This document shows, piece after piece, positions 1 through 8,439 of a stretch of DNA of 64,000 bases (position 1 is the first letter of the stretch; each line of letters opens with the position of its first letter). Source of the stretch: Bog-473 sp963840435. GTDB taxonomy: Bacteria > Actinomycetota > Acidimicrobiia > Acidimicrobiales > RAAP-2. Under the pieces are notes generated by a model, which was not told the origin of the DNA, did not search any database, and was given only the letters and a program-made list of their open reading frames with translations. Position numbers and translations under genes: made by a program. Where the stretch lies: assembly GCA_963840435.1 (NCBI GenBank), contig CAWIYY010000010.1:62001-126000 (forward strand), written 5' to 3'.

Positions 1-112
1 AGGACGGATGGGCTGAGGGAGCCGGGGGGGACCCACGCGGCGGATGGCAGCGAAATGGTCGACCGGATCAACAAGAGCAACACCAACCACCACCATCACA
101 AGGAGAGAACCT

Positions 113-1237
113 GTGACGAAATCCATGAGTACGACGCGACTGCGGCGAGGCTTCATCGCTGCCGCGGTTGCGGGGCTCGCCCTGAGCTCGGTCGTCCTCA
201 GCACCGCCGCTTCGGCGACCGTCAAGTTGCCCGCCAGCAAGGTGGAAACGCCATCGTCGGGCAGCCTGACCGAAACGGGAAGCACGCTGCTGTACCCGCT
301 CTTCAACCTCTGGGTGGGTGGCTACACCCAGAAGTTCCCGAAGGTGCAGATGCAGACGGCAGGGACGGGCTCGGGCACGGGCATCTCGGACGCTGAGAAC
401 GGCACCATCGACATCGGTGCCTCCGACGCCTACCTGGCGCCGAGCGTGTCGACGTCCAATCCCGACCTCAAGAACATCCCGCTGGCCATCTCAGCGCAGA
501 TCGTGGCGTACAACGTGCCCGGGGTGCTCTCGCACCTGAAGCTGAGCGGCAAGGTGCTCTCGGCCATCTACCAGGGTCAGATCACCAAGTGGAATGCCTC
601 GCAGATCACCAGCCTGAACCCCGGCGTGACGCTCCCGAGCATCCCCATCGTGACGCTGCACCGCTCGGACAGCAGTGGCGACACCTTCTTGTTCACGACC
701 TACCTGTCCAAGACCGACCCCTCGGGCTGGGGCAGCAAGATCGGCTTCAACACGACGGTGCCGTGGCCTTCGGCCCCGGGCGCGCTCGGTGAGAACGGCA
801 ACTCGGGCATGGTGACGGGCTGCAAGGCCACGCCTGGCTGCATCGCGTACGTCGGCATCAGCTACCTGACCCAGGCGCTGCAGGCCGGACTCGGCTACGC
901 CTCGCTGCAGAACGCCAAGGGCCAGTACGAGGTGCCGACCCAGGCCTCCATCAACGCCGAGGCTGCGGCCTTCGTCAAGAAGACGCCGGCCAACGGCACC
1001 ATCTCGCTGATCTACGGTCAGGCCAGCGGCGGCTACCCGATCATCAACTACGAGTACGCCATCGTCTCGACCCACCAGCAGAGCAGCTCGACGGCCAAGA
1101 ACATGCGCTCGTTCCTGGAGTGGGCCATCAACTCGAAGGACGGCTCCGCCACGTCGTACCTGGCTCAGGTGAACTTCCAGCCACTTCCCTCGAAGGTCGA
1201 GGCGCAGTCGCTGAAGCAGATTCTGGGCATTTCGTAG
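113..1237 (+). CDS. pstS: Phosphate ABC transporter substrate-binding protein PstS
   Basis: High-affinity phosphate-binding protein that delivers phosphate to the PstCA permease outside the membrane. The GTG at 113 is chosen because AAGGAG lies at 100-105, just upstream; the open frame reaches further back but without a ribosome site. The 374 aa product has a Sec signal peptide (Arg9-Arg12, hydrophobic 14-31, cleavage after Ala-Ser-Ala35). Phosphate-contact motifs are visible: a TGSTLLYP loop, GTGSGTG, an IDIGASDA strand, and HRSDSSGD in the second lobe. There is no cysteine near the signal cleavage site, so it does not look like the lipoprotein usual in Gram-positive relatives. It is followed by pstC with a one-base overlap. 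The family assignment is firm; free secretion is inferred. Confidence 0.95.
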   Translation: MTKSMSTTRLRRGFIAAAVAGLALSSVVLSTAASATVKLPASKVETPSSGSLTETGSTLLYPLFNLWVGGYTQKFPKVQMQTAGTGSGTGISDAENGTIDIGASDAYLAPSVSTSNPDLKNIPLAISAQIVAYNVPGVLSHLKLSGKVLSAIYQGQITKWNASQITSLNPGVTLPSIPIVTLHRSDSSGDTFLFTTYLSKTDPSGWGSKIGFNTTVPWPSAPGALGENGNSGMVTGCKATPGCIAYVGISYLTQALQAGLGYASLQNAKGQYEVPTQASINAEAAAFVKKTPANGTISLIYGQASGGYPIINYEYAIVSTHQQSSSTAKNMRSFLEWAINSKDGSATSYLAQVNFQPLPSKVEAQSLKQILGIS

Positions 1238-2334
1238 TGTCGTCCCTCGACGGGGCGGCGGGGATCTCCCCCGCCGCCCCGTCAGGACAACCCGTCCGAC
1301 CCGACCCGTTCCTGCGCCGGGTCACCGGTTGGTTCCGGTCCCACGAGGAGATGGGTTGGCGTTACAGCGCGCTCGTCGCGGTGTACCTGCCGCTGGCGGC
1401 CCTGATCTTCGCCATCGCCATCCTGGCCCACAAGGCCTGGCCGGCGATCCGGGTGAACGGCTGGTACTTCCTCTACGGCAAGAACTGGACCTACGGCCAG
1501 AGTTACGGCGCCGTCGTCCACACCCACGGCGTGGCGCACGCGGCGGGTGCCTCATTCGGTGCGTGGCCCATCATCGCCGGCACCCTCCAGTCGTCCTTCA
1601 TCGCCATCGTCGTCGCCCTTCCGCTTTCCATCGGCGCCGCCTTCGCCCTGACCGAACGCCTGCCCGGTTGGATCTCACGCCCTCTGGGCTTCGCCATCGA
1701 GATCCTGGCGGGCATCCCCAGCGTGGTGATCGGCCTGTGGGGTCTCCTGACCTTCGGTCCATGGCTGGCCAAGAACATCTACCCCACCCTGGCCACGATT
1801 GCGCAGCACCTGCCGAACGTCTGGCCCTTCAACTACTGGCGCAATCCCGTGGGCACCGGGCAGGGTCTGCTGACCGCAGGTCTGGTTCTGGCCATGATGA
1901 TCATTCCGATCATCGCCTCGACCACACGCGATCTCTTTGTCGGCGTACCGCCCCTGCCCAAGGAAGGAGCCCATGCACTCGGCATGACCAACTGGGAGGT
2001 GGCCAACCAGGTCACGATGCCCTGGGTGCGCTCGGGCATCATCGGGGCCACCGTTCTCGGACTGGGCCGTGCGCTCGGGGAGACGATGGCCGTCGTGCTG
2101 GTCGGTGGGGCCTCACTCCATCTGGCGCCCAACATCTACCAGCCCTTCGGCACTATCGCGACAACCATTCTGACGCAGCTCGACGGGGCCCTGACCGACG
2201 GAACGGGCTTCGCCATCGCGACCCTGGCCGAGCTGGCGCTCGTGCTGGCGGTCATCTCGGTCGCCGTCAACCTCGCGGCCCGTTGGATCGTGTCCCGCAC
2301 CTCACGCATCGGCGCTCCGGTTGGTGGAGCATGA
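1237..2334 (+). CDS. pstC: Phosphate ABC transporter permease PstC
   Basis: Integral membrane subunit of the phosphate importer. The GTG start at 1237 overlaps the pstS TAG by one base (365 aa); the longer open frame upstream lies inside pstS and is rejected. A cytoplasmic N-terminus of about 45 residues is followed by about six membrane segments. The binding-protein-dependent permease (EAA) loop is recognisable as EGAHALGMTNWEV, followed by the GLGRALGETMAV helix typical of PstC. It is translationally coupled to both neighbours, which supports a pstSCA operon. Confidence 0.95.
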   Translation: MSSLDGAAGISPAAPSGQPVRPDPFLRRVTGWFRSHEEMGWRYSALVAVYLPLAALIFAIAILAHKAWPAIRVNGWYFLYGKNWTYGQSYGAVVHTHGVAHAAGASFGAWPIIAGTLQSSFIAIVVALPLSIGAAFALTERLPGWISRPLGFAIEILAGIPSVVIGLWGLLTFGPWLAKNIYPTLATIAQHLPNVWPFNYWRNPVGTGQGLLTAGLVLAMMIIPIIASTTRDLFVGVPPLPKEGAHALGMTNWEVANQVTMPWVRSGIIGATVLGLGRALGETMAVVLVGGASLHLAPNIYQPFGTIATTILTQLDGALTDGTGFAIATLAELALVLAVISVAVNLAARWIVSRTSRIGAPVGGA

Positions 2335-3326
2335 CGCTGACCGCCACCAGGCCGTCGAGCGGCCGTTCGCCGTTGTCCGCGGGACCGGGCACCCGCCGGC
2401 GCAGGACCTCGTCCATCATCTTTCGCGTCCTCACCTATGTGGCCCTGGTCCTCATCATCGCCCCCGCCTCCTGGCTGCTCATCGGCGTACTGACCAAGGC
2501 CCTCGCCCACTGGCGCTGGGACGTCCTCTGGACGACGCTGACGCCCGAGGGCGGCGGCCTGCGCGACCAGATCCTCGGCACGCTCATCCTGATGGTGGGC
2601 GTCCTCATCATTGCGGGCACGATCGGGGTGTTGGCCGGCATCCACCTCTCGGAGATGGCCAGGACCAAGAAGAACGGAAAGCGCAGCGGTGGGCTCCTTC
2701 GTACTTCGTCGGACATCCTCTCCGGCTTTCCCTCCATCGTGTTGGGCTACGTCGGCTACACGGCGCTCGTGGTGGGCCTGCACTGGGGCTACTCGCTGCT
2801 GGCCGCACTGATCATCGTGTCGATCATGGTGATCCCCTACATCGCCAAGACGACCGAGACCTCCCTGCGCCAGGTACCGACCGGTTACCGCGAGGGCGCA
2901 GACGCACTGGGGATGACCAAGGGATACTCACTGCGCAAGGTCGTCCTGAAGAGCGCGGCGCCGGGCATCGTGACCGGGTTGCTGCTCGCCATGGCCATTG
3001 CCTGCGGTGAGACGGCGCCACTGGTCTACACCGCCGGCTTCGCCAACTCGTTGCCGCACTCGCTCACCCACGCCCAGTTCCCCTACCTGACCTACGTGGT
3101 GTGGCAGTTTTACGACTCCCCGATTCAGAACTACCACTACCTCTCCTATGACGCGGCGTTGATCCTCGTGGTCATCGTCCTGCTGCTGTTGATCGGCAGC
3201 CGGATCATCGTGTCCCGCACCCAGCGCCATGCCGAAGGGGCCCGCACCGCTCGGGTGCGCTCGCCGCGCAAGCCGAAAGGCGATCCCCAGCCCCTCGACG
3301 TGTCCGACGTCGCGGCCCGCTTCTGA
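2331..3326 (+). CDS. pstA: Phosphate ABC transporter permease PstA
   Basis: Second membrane subunit of the phosphate importer, 331 aa. The ATG at 2331 overlaps the pstC TGA in an ATGA arrangement. About six hydrophobic segments are seen, with an EAA-type loop (EGADALGMTKGYS) followed by the AIACGETAPLVYT helix characteristic of PstA. The C-terminus is basic and hydrophilic. No pstB ATPase or phoU follows: the next gene is an unrelated nitrobindin-like protein, so the ATPase must be encoded outside the window. Confidence 0.94.
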   Translation: MTLTATRPSSGRSPLSAGPGTRRRRTSSIIFRVLTYVALVLIIAPASWLLIGVLTKALAHWRWDVLWTTLTPEGGGLRDQILGTLILMVGVLIIAGTIGVLAGIHLSEMARTKKNGKRSGGLLRTSSDILSGFPSIVLGYVGYTALVVGLHWGYSLLAALIIVSIMVIPYIAKTTETSLRQVPTGYREGADALGMTKGYSLRKVVLKSAAPGIVTGLLLAMAIACGETAPLVYTAGFANSLPHSLTHAQFPYLTYVVWQFYDSPIQNYHYLSYDAALILVVIVLLLLIGSRIIVSRTQRHAEGARTARVRSPRKPKGDPQPLDVSDVAARF

Positions 3327-3376
3327 TGCCGGGTGCTCCTCGGTAAGGTGTCGGCCACCATCGACTCCGAGGAGGA

Positions 3377-3946
3377 ATGTTGAGCGCAGGACCTGAGTGG
3401 GGGCCGCTGGCCCGGTTGGCGGGCATCTGGGAAGGCGAGAAAGGTGAGGACGTCGCCTACGCCAATGATTCCGGGAAGATCGGCCTCACCCCCTATCGCG
3501 AGCACATCGACTTCAAGCCCTTCGGCCCGGTCGAGAACGGGCACCAGGTCCTCTACGGGCTCGACTACCGCATGGCCGCCTGGCGTGGCAGCGAGGACAG
3601 CCCGTTCCACACCGAGGTGGGGTACTGGATGTGGGACGTCAACCACTCCGAGGTGATCCGCTGCTTCCTCATCCCCCGCGGCTCGGCCATCGTGGCCGGC
3701 GCCACCGTGGCGGCCGACGCCACGAAGTACACGCTCGAGGCGAACGTCGGCAGCCAGACGTACGGGATCCTGTCGAACAACTGGCTGGACAAGAATGCCC
3801 GCGCCGTCCGCTTCGAGGTGACCATCGACGTCAGCGTGCCGGACGAGTTCACCTACACCGAGACGACGGTGATCCAGCACGCCAAGATGCCCGACCACGT
3901 GGTGCACACCGACGAGAACACCCTGCGCCGGATCGGCGACGCCTGA
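3377..3946 (+). CDS. Nitrobindin-like (DUF1794/THAP4-like) heme-binding beta-barrel protein
   Basis: A 189 aa protein resembling the FABP-like nitrobindin family, ten-stranded barrels that bind heme b and react with nitric oxide or peroxynitrite. The N-terminal LAGIWEGE matches the family GxWxGxG strand. FHTEVGYWMWD fits the H-x-E-x-G strand, and a C-terminal His (near VVHTDENTLRR) is where the proximal heme ligand usually sits. An ATG at 3377 follows GGAGG very closely; the adjacent TTG at 3380 has better spacing and could be the true start. Family assignment is moderate, and heme binding is inferred. Confidence 0.65.
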   Translation: MLSAGPEWGPLARLAGIWEGEKGEDVAYANDSGKIGLTPYREHIDFKPFGPVENGHQVLYGLDYRMAAWRGSEDSPFHTEVGYWMWDVNHSEVIRCFLIPRGSAIVAGATVAADATKYTLEANVGSQTYGILSNNWLDKNARAVRFEVTIDVSVPDEFTYTETTVIQHAKMPDHVVHTDENTLRRIGDA

Positions 3947-4009
3947 GGAGCGCCCAGTCGCCCGGCCCCAGTAGGGTCGTCCCGGCGGGATTCCCAGGGA
4001 GGCACCGAC

Positions 4010-5236
4010 ATGTACGAGTGGTCAGACGAGCAGCTGGCGATCCGAGACGCGGTGCGGCGCTTCGTGGACGAAGAGGTCAAGCCGAAGGTCGAGGAGCTCG
4101 AGCACGGGGACACCCCGCCCTACGAGGTCATCCGGAAGCTCTACCGGACGTTCGGGCTCGATGCCATGGCCCGGGAAGCGACCAAGAGGGCGATCGAACG
4201 CAAGGTCAACCCCGCGAGCGCACCGGAGCGCTCCGATGGCAGCGGCGGCGGTGCCGCGCTGATGCTGATCCCGATCATTGAGCTCTGCCACTACTGCCCC
4301 GGAATCGTGACGGCCCTGGGCGTCTCGACAGGACTGGCCGGCGGCACAATCATGAAGAGCGGTACCCCGGCCCAGATGGAGCGCTGGGGCCTCGACCTGA
4401 TGACCATGGACAAGGTCGGTGCCTGGGCCATCACCGAGCCCAACTCGGGTTCGGACGCCTTCGGCGGCATGGTGTCCACCGCGACGCGCGACGGTGACGA
4501 GTACGTCCTGAACGGCAACAAGACGTTCATTACCAATGGCCCCTACGCCGACACGATCGTCTTCTACGCCAAGCTCGAGGACGGAAGCGAGACGCCGTTG
4601 CGCCAGCGACCGGTGCTCACCTTCATCCTCGACTCGGGCATGCCCGGGCTCGAACAATCCAAGCCATTCCGGAAGATGGGCCTCCATTCGTCGCCCACGG
4701 GCGAGCTGTTCCTCAGCGACGTCCGGGTCGGCAAGGACCGGCTGCTCGGCGAGTCGGAAGGGACGCCGGGAGGCAACGAGGGGCGCGAGAGCGCCCGGGG
4801 CAACTTCGTCACCGAGCGGGCGGGCGTGGCAGCAATGTCGCTCGGGCTGATCGAAGAGTGCCTCAGACTCTCCGTGCAGTACGCCAAGGACCGGAAGCTC
4901 TGGGAGCGACCGATCTCGGAGTTCGAGCTCATTCAGCTGAAGCTGGCCAAAATGGAGGTCGCCCGCCTCAACGTCGAGAACCTGGTGTTCCGCCACATCG
5001 AGATGTCGACCGCGGGCAAGAGCCTCACCCTGGCCGAAGCATCGGCGATGAAGCTCTACTCGGCCCAGGCGGCGTCGGAAGTGGCCATGGAAGCGGTCCA
5101 ACTCTTCGGCGGCAACGGCTACATGTCGGAATTCCGGGTCGAACAGCTGGCCCGCGACGCCAAGGTCTTCCAGATCTACGCCGGCACCGACGAGATCCAG
5201 GTCACCCACATCGCGCGCGACCTGCTGAGCCGGTGA
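4010..5236 (+). CDS. Acyl-CoA dehydrogenase
   Basis: Flavin-dependent alpha,beta-dehydrogenase of acyl-CoA thioesters, 408 aa, with the ATG preceded by GGGAGG at 7-base spacing. The flavin and substrate segments are present: WAITEPNSGSDA in the middle domain and LFGGNGYMSEF plus IYAGTDEIQ in the C-terminal helical domain. The SCAD/MCAD catalytic Glu position (YEGT) is Ala here. Glu269 in VTERAG lies where long-chain and isovaleryl-CoA dehydrogenases keep their catalytic base. An acidic, Gly-rich insertion precedes it (about residues 250-266). It heads a run with an M20 hydrolase and an SDR, suggesting breakdown of an acyl or amide substrate. The substrate is unknown. Confidence 0.92.
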   Translation: MYEWSDEQLAIRDAVRRFVDEEVKPKVEELEHGDTPPYEVIRKLYRTFGLDAMAREATKRAIERKVNPASAPERSDGSGGGAALMLIPIIELCHYCPGIVTALGVSTGLAGGTIMKSGTPAQMERWGLDLMTMDKVGAWAITEPNSGSDAFGGMVSTATRDGDEYVLNGNKTFITNGPYADTIVFYAKLEDGSETPLRQRPVLTFILDSGMPGLEQSKPFRKMGLHSSPTGELFLSDVRVGKDRLLGESEGTPGGNEGRESARGNFVTERAGVAAMSLGLIEECLRLSVQYAKDRKLWERPISEFELIQLKLAKMEVARLNVENLVFRHIEMSTAGKSLTLAEASAMKLYSAQAASEVAMEAVQLFGGNGYMSEFRVEQLARDAKVFQIYAGTDEIQVTHIARDLLSR

Positions 5237-5255
5237 CGACGAAGCGAGCTGGGCG

Positions 5256-6440
5256 GTGAGCGAGAACGATCTCTTCGGGCCGGCTCCGGCCGACGCCGTC
5301 TTCGACGACATGGTCGACCAGCGGCACAGCCTGCACCGCCGACCCGAGCTGGCGTTCGCAGAACACGCAACGACGGCGATGATCCGCGACCACATGGCAT
5401 CCCTGGGGATCGACGAGACGCTGCGGACCACCGAGACGGGCGGCATCTTCGCCTTCGAGGGAGGCCAACCGGGTCGGAGCGTGGTGCTGCGGGGCGACAT
5501 CGACGGCCTGCCCGTACAGGAGGACGAGGCCAGACCGGTCCATTCGGAGGTGGAGGGGGTCATGCACGCCTGCGGCCACGACGTGCATGTGGCCTCCCTG
5601 CTCGGCGCAGCCTCGCTGCTGGCGGCGCGGCGCGAGGACCTCCCCGGTCGCTACATCTTCCTCTTCCAGCCGGCGGAGGAGGCGCTGTGCGGCGCCAAGG
5701 CGATGCTCGAGCGCGGTGCCCTCACCGCCATGGAAGGGGCACGCCTCGTCGGGTTCCACGTCACCTCCCAGGTGCCGGTCGGCTTCGTCGCTCTGCGTTC
5801 TGGCATCGCGATGTCCAAGGCGAATTCACTGCGCATCACCCTGACCGGGCCGGGCGGGCATGGCGCCATGCCTTCGGCCCAGGGTGACGTCATCCGGGCC
5901 ACGGCCGAGCTGGTCAGCCGCCTGGGCGCGGTGGCCTCCGGACTCCGCTACGAGGAGGCCGACTGCGTGTGCAGTGCCGGCACCATCCACGCCGGCACGG
6001 CGATCAACGTCGTGCCCACGTCGGCCCGGGTCACCGGTACCCTGCGTACCTTCACGGAAGCCCAGCACGAGGAGGCACTGGTCCGGCTGCAGGACCTGTG
6101 CGACGAGATCGGAGAAGACCAGGGCGTCCATGTCGAGCTCGAGACGCCTGAGCACACGCGGGCGGTGGTGAACGACGCGGAGGCCACAGCGATAGTGGAG
6201 GCGGAGGCCAGCGTCGTGACCGGTCCCGACCAGGTGTTCCGCATGCCACCGGTCTCGCCGAGCGACGACGTCAGCGAGTTCCTACGTCACCTGCCCGGTT
6301 GCTACTTCTTCGTCGGTGGCGGGGCGGCGGACGGCTCGAGCGGGATGCACCACAGCCCCACCTTCCTCGTCGAGGACGAGTCACTGCGCGTCGGGGCCAG
6401 CGTCCTCGCGCGCAGCGCGCTGGCATTGGCCAGGCCGTGA
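5256..6440 (+). CDS. M20 family amidohydrolase/peptidase
   Basis: Di-zinc hydrolase of the M20D (aminoacylase, carboxypeptidase, IAA-amino acid hydrolase) group, 394 aa from GTG. RGDIDGLP (79-86) and the metal site HACGHD (104-109) are intact, and the catalytic Glu pair is in QPAEEA (141-142). The dimerisation insert contains GPGGHGAMP. It follows the acyl-CoA dehydrogenase by 19 bases, and the SDR begins 22 bases after it, so co-transcription is likely. The natural substrate is probably an N-acyl amino acid or related amide, but cannot be read from sequence. Confidence 0.9.
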   Translation: MSENDLFGPAPADAVFDDMVDQRHSLHRRPELAFAEHATTAMIRDHMASLGIDETLRTTETGGIFAFEGGQPGRSVVLRGDIDGLPVQEDEARPVHSEVEGVMHACGHDVHVASLLGAASLLAARREDLPGRYIFLFQPAEEALCGAKAMLERGALTAMEGARLVGFHVTSQVPVGFVALRSGIAMSKANSLRITLTGPGGHGAMPSAQGDVIRATAELVSRLGAVASGLRYEEADCVCSAGTIHAGTAINVVPTSARVTGTLRTFTEAQHEEALVRLQDLCDEIGEDQGVHVELETPEHTRAVVNDAEATAIVEAEASVVTGPDQVFRMPPVSPSDDVSEFLRHLPGCYFFVGGGAADGSSGMHHSPTFLVEDESLRVGASVLARSALALARP

Positions 6441-6462
6441 GCGCGGCGGGCACAATGGGCCG

Positions 6463-7236
6463 ATGACGGCCTCGGACCTCTTCGACATCGCGGGAAAGAC
6501 TGCCCTGGTCACCGGCGGCAGCCGGGGCATCGGCCTCATGATCGCCGAAGGTTTCGTGGACGCCGGGGCCACCGTCTACATCTCCTCGCGTAAGGCGGAG
6601 GTCGTCGAAGAGGTTGCGCGCACACTCTCGAAGAAGGGAACCTGCATCGGCATCCCCGCTGACCTGTCCCGGGAGGATGAATGCCGTCGCCTGGCCGAGG
6701 AGCTCGGAAGCCGCCTCGACCGGCTGGACATCGTGGTCAACAACGCCGGCGCGACCTGGGGTGCACCGCTGGAGGATTTCGACGAAGCCGCCTTCGAACG
6801 GGTGCTCGCACTCAACGTCAAGGGCGTCTTCCATCTGACCAAGTTCCTGGTGCCCCTGCTGCGGGCGGCCGGCACGGTGGAGGAGCCCGCCCGGGTGATC
6901 AACATCGGGTCGATCGACGGGCTCGGTGTCCCAGCGCTCGAGACCTACTCGTACTCGGCCTCCAAGGCGGCCGTCCATCACCTGACGCGCCACCTGGCCA
7001 AACGGCTCGCCCCGGAGATCACGGTGAACGCCATTGCCCCAGGCCCCTTCGAGTCGAAAATGATGGCCGCCACCCTCGAAGCGTTCGGTGAACAGATCGC
7101 GAAGAGTGCGCCCCTGCGCCGGATCGGGCGTCCCGACGACATGGCGGGTGCCGCCATCTACCTGTCGTCGCGGGCCGGGGCGTATCTCACCGGTGCCGTC
7201 ATCCCGGTCGACGGGGGAATCTCGACCACCCGCTAG
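6463..7236 (+). CDS. SDR family oxidoreductase
   Basis: Classical short-chain dehydrogenase/reductase of 257 aa using NAD(P)H. The cofactor loop TGGSRGIG is at 17-24 and NNAG at 93-96. The catalytic residues are Ser150, Tyr164 and Lys168 (YSASK). The C-terminal VIPVDGG strand is typical of FabG-like enzymes. Arg43-Lys44 after the second strand suggest NADP preference (inference). The start is the ATG at 6463; the upstream open frame overlaps the amidohydrolase and is rejected. Substrate unknown. Confidence 0.93.
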   Translation: MTASDLFDIAGKTALVTGGSRGIGLMIAEGFVDAGATVYISSRKAEVVEEVARTLSKKGTCIGIPADLSREDECRRLAEELGSRLDRLDIVVNNAGATWGAPLEDFDEAAFERVLALNVKGVFHLTKFLVPLLRAAGTVEEPARVINIGSIDGLGVPALETYSYSASKAAVHHLTRHLAKRLAPEITVNAIAPGPFESKMMAATLEAFGEQIAKSAPLRRIGRPDDMAGAAIYLSSRAGAYLTGAVIPVDGGISTTR

Positions 7237-7318
7237 GACGTCACAACTCGCAAGCCGCCGCTCGCTGACTCACCATTTGTCCCACCAGGGCGAATCCAAC
7301 TACAGGGGGTACTCCACC

Positions 7319-8029
7319 GTGTTGCTGCTGCACCAGGTCCACCAAGTTGCGGGCGCCAAGGAGGACGCCTTCGACGACACGTTTCGCGACGAGTACATGC
7401 CGGCGCTGGCCAAGTCGGAGGGATCGCGGTTGCTCTGGTACCTGCGGCTGGCCCACGGCTCCGGTCAGGCCTACACCGTGGTCTCCATCACCGGCTGCCG
7501 CGATGCAGCGGCCTGGGAGGAGCTGGCCGAGCGCGTGCGCAGCGGCGACCTGGCGGACTGGTCGGCGAAGGTCGACGCAATGCGCCACTCCACCGTGGCC
7601 AAGGTGATCCAGCCGGTGTCCTGGTCTCCGATGCAGGAGATCGACCTCGCCGCCGTCCCGACCGACGGATCCACGCACAAGAACTCGCTCTTCATGGAGG
7701 ACACGGCCTGGCCGTTCGCCGGAGGATTGCGGGCCTACCTGAACAAAGCGGGCACGCTCTACGACCACACGCTCAGCAGCCAGAAGGAGGAGGGCACGGG
7801 CATGATCGAGCTCGAAGCCGCCTTCCAACCGGTCTTCGGCACCCACCAAACGACCGAGGTCATCTTGTGGCAGCGCGTGGTCAACACCAAGGCGGTCATG
7901 TGGATGCTGGGCCACGACCTCCCGCCGGAGGCCTCGGCCCCAGGAACGTGGCTGCACGACGCACTCGAAGTCCGCGACCGTTGGGAGAGCCGGCTGCTCC
8001 GCAGCGCCGCCTGGTCGCCGCTGTTCTGA
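7319..8029 (+). CDS. Conserved hypothetical protein, possible dimeric alpha/beta-barrel fold
   Basis: A 236 aa protein starting at GTG 7319 behind a GGGGG ribosome site about nine bases upstream; the longer open frame overlaps the SDR. It begins with a short hydrophobic strand (LLLHQVHQV), then helix EDAFDDTFRDEYMPALA and strand SRLLWYLR, a pattern like ABM/NIPSNAP ferredoxin-like barrels. A second such unit may start near residue 120. It contains many Trp and His residues and no signal peptide. It precedes a cupin with a 5-base gap, so the two probably work together. No function is recognised. Confidence 0.6.
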   Translation: MLLLHQVHQVAGAKEDAFDDTFRDEYMPALAKSEGSRLLWYLRLAHGSGQAYTVVSITGCRDAAAWEELAERVRSGDLADWSAKVDAMRHSTVAKVIQPVSWSPMQEIDLAAVPTDGSTHKNSLFMEDTAWPFAGGLRAYLNKAGTLYDHTLSSQKEEGTGMIELEAAFQPVFGTHQTTEVILWQRVVNTKAVMWMLGHDLPPEASAPGTWLHDALEVRDRWESRLLRSAAWSPLF

Positions 8030-8034
8030 GTGCC

Positions 8035-8436
8035 ATGAGCGACGCCCCCTTCGACCTCGCCTCGACCTTCGTCCACCTGGGACTCGGCGCCCGGGCCACG
8101 CCACTCGAGAACTTCGACTGGTCCCCCGACTCCATGGCCGGCTACCGGGAGCGGTTCGCCGCTGACGGGCCCGAGGGTCGGCTCGTCTGCATCATGGAGC
8201 AGGCAGCCACCTGGAACACATGGGAACGCCACCCGGCGGGTGAGGAGCTGGTGGTGCTCCTGTCGGGCCGGGTGGACCTGATCCAAGAACTCGACCAGGG
8301 CGAGCACGTGGTCGCCTTGCGGCCGGGCCAGGCCGTGGTCAACCCGCCCGGGGTCTGGCACACCGCCGTCGTGCACGAACCGGGATCGGCCCTGTTCATC
8401 ACCCCGGGCGAGGGGACCGAAGTCAGGCCGCGCTAG
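8035..8436 (+). CDS. Cupin domain protein
   Basis: Single-domain cupin of 133 aa, ATG at 8035. The two cupin motifs are seen as HPAGEELVVLLSGRV and GQAVVNPPGVWHTAVV; metal-binding His and Glu residues are present, although motif 1 is slightly degenerate. Cupins of this size may be isomerases, dioxygenases or sensors, and its role here is unknown. It is the last gene of the plus-strand run from about 3.4 kb and is convergent with the next gene, with only three bases between stops. Confidence 0.8.
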   Translation: MSDAPFDLASTFVHLGLGARATPLENFDWSPDSMAGYRERFAADGPEGRLVCIMEQAATWNTWERHPAGEELVVLLSGRVDLIQELDQGEHVVALRPGQAVVNPPGVWHTAVVHEPGSALFITPGEGTEVRPR

Positions 8437-8439
8437 ATC

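Noticed and set aside
1..112. Upstream extension of pstS to the ATG at 44
   Set aside because: It would add a non-signal segment before the signal peptide, and AAGGAG sits directly before the GTG at 113.
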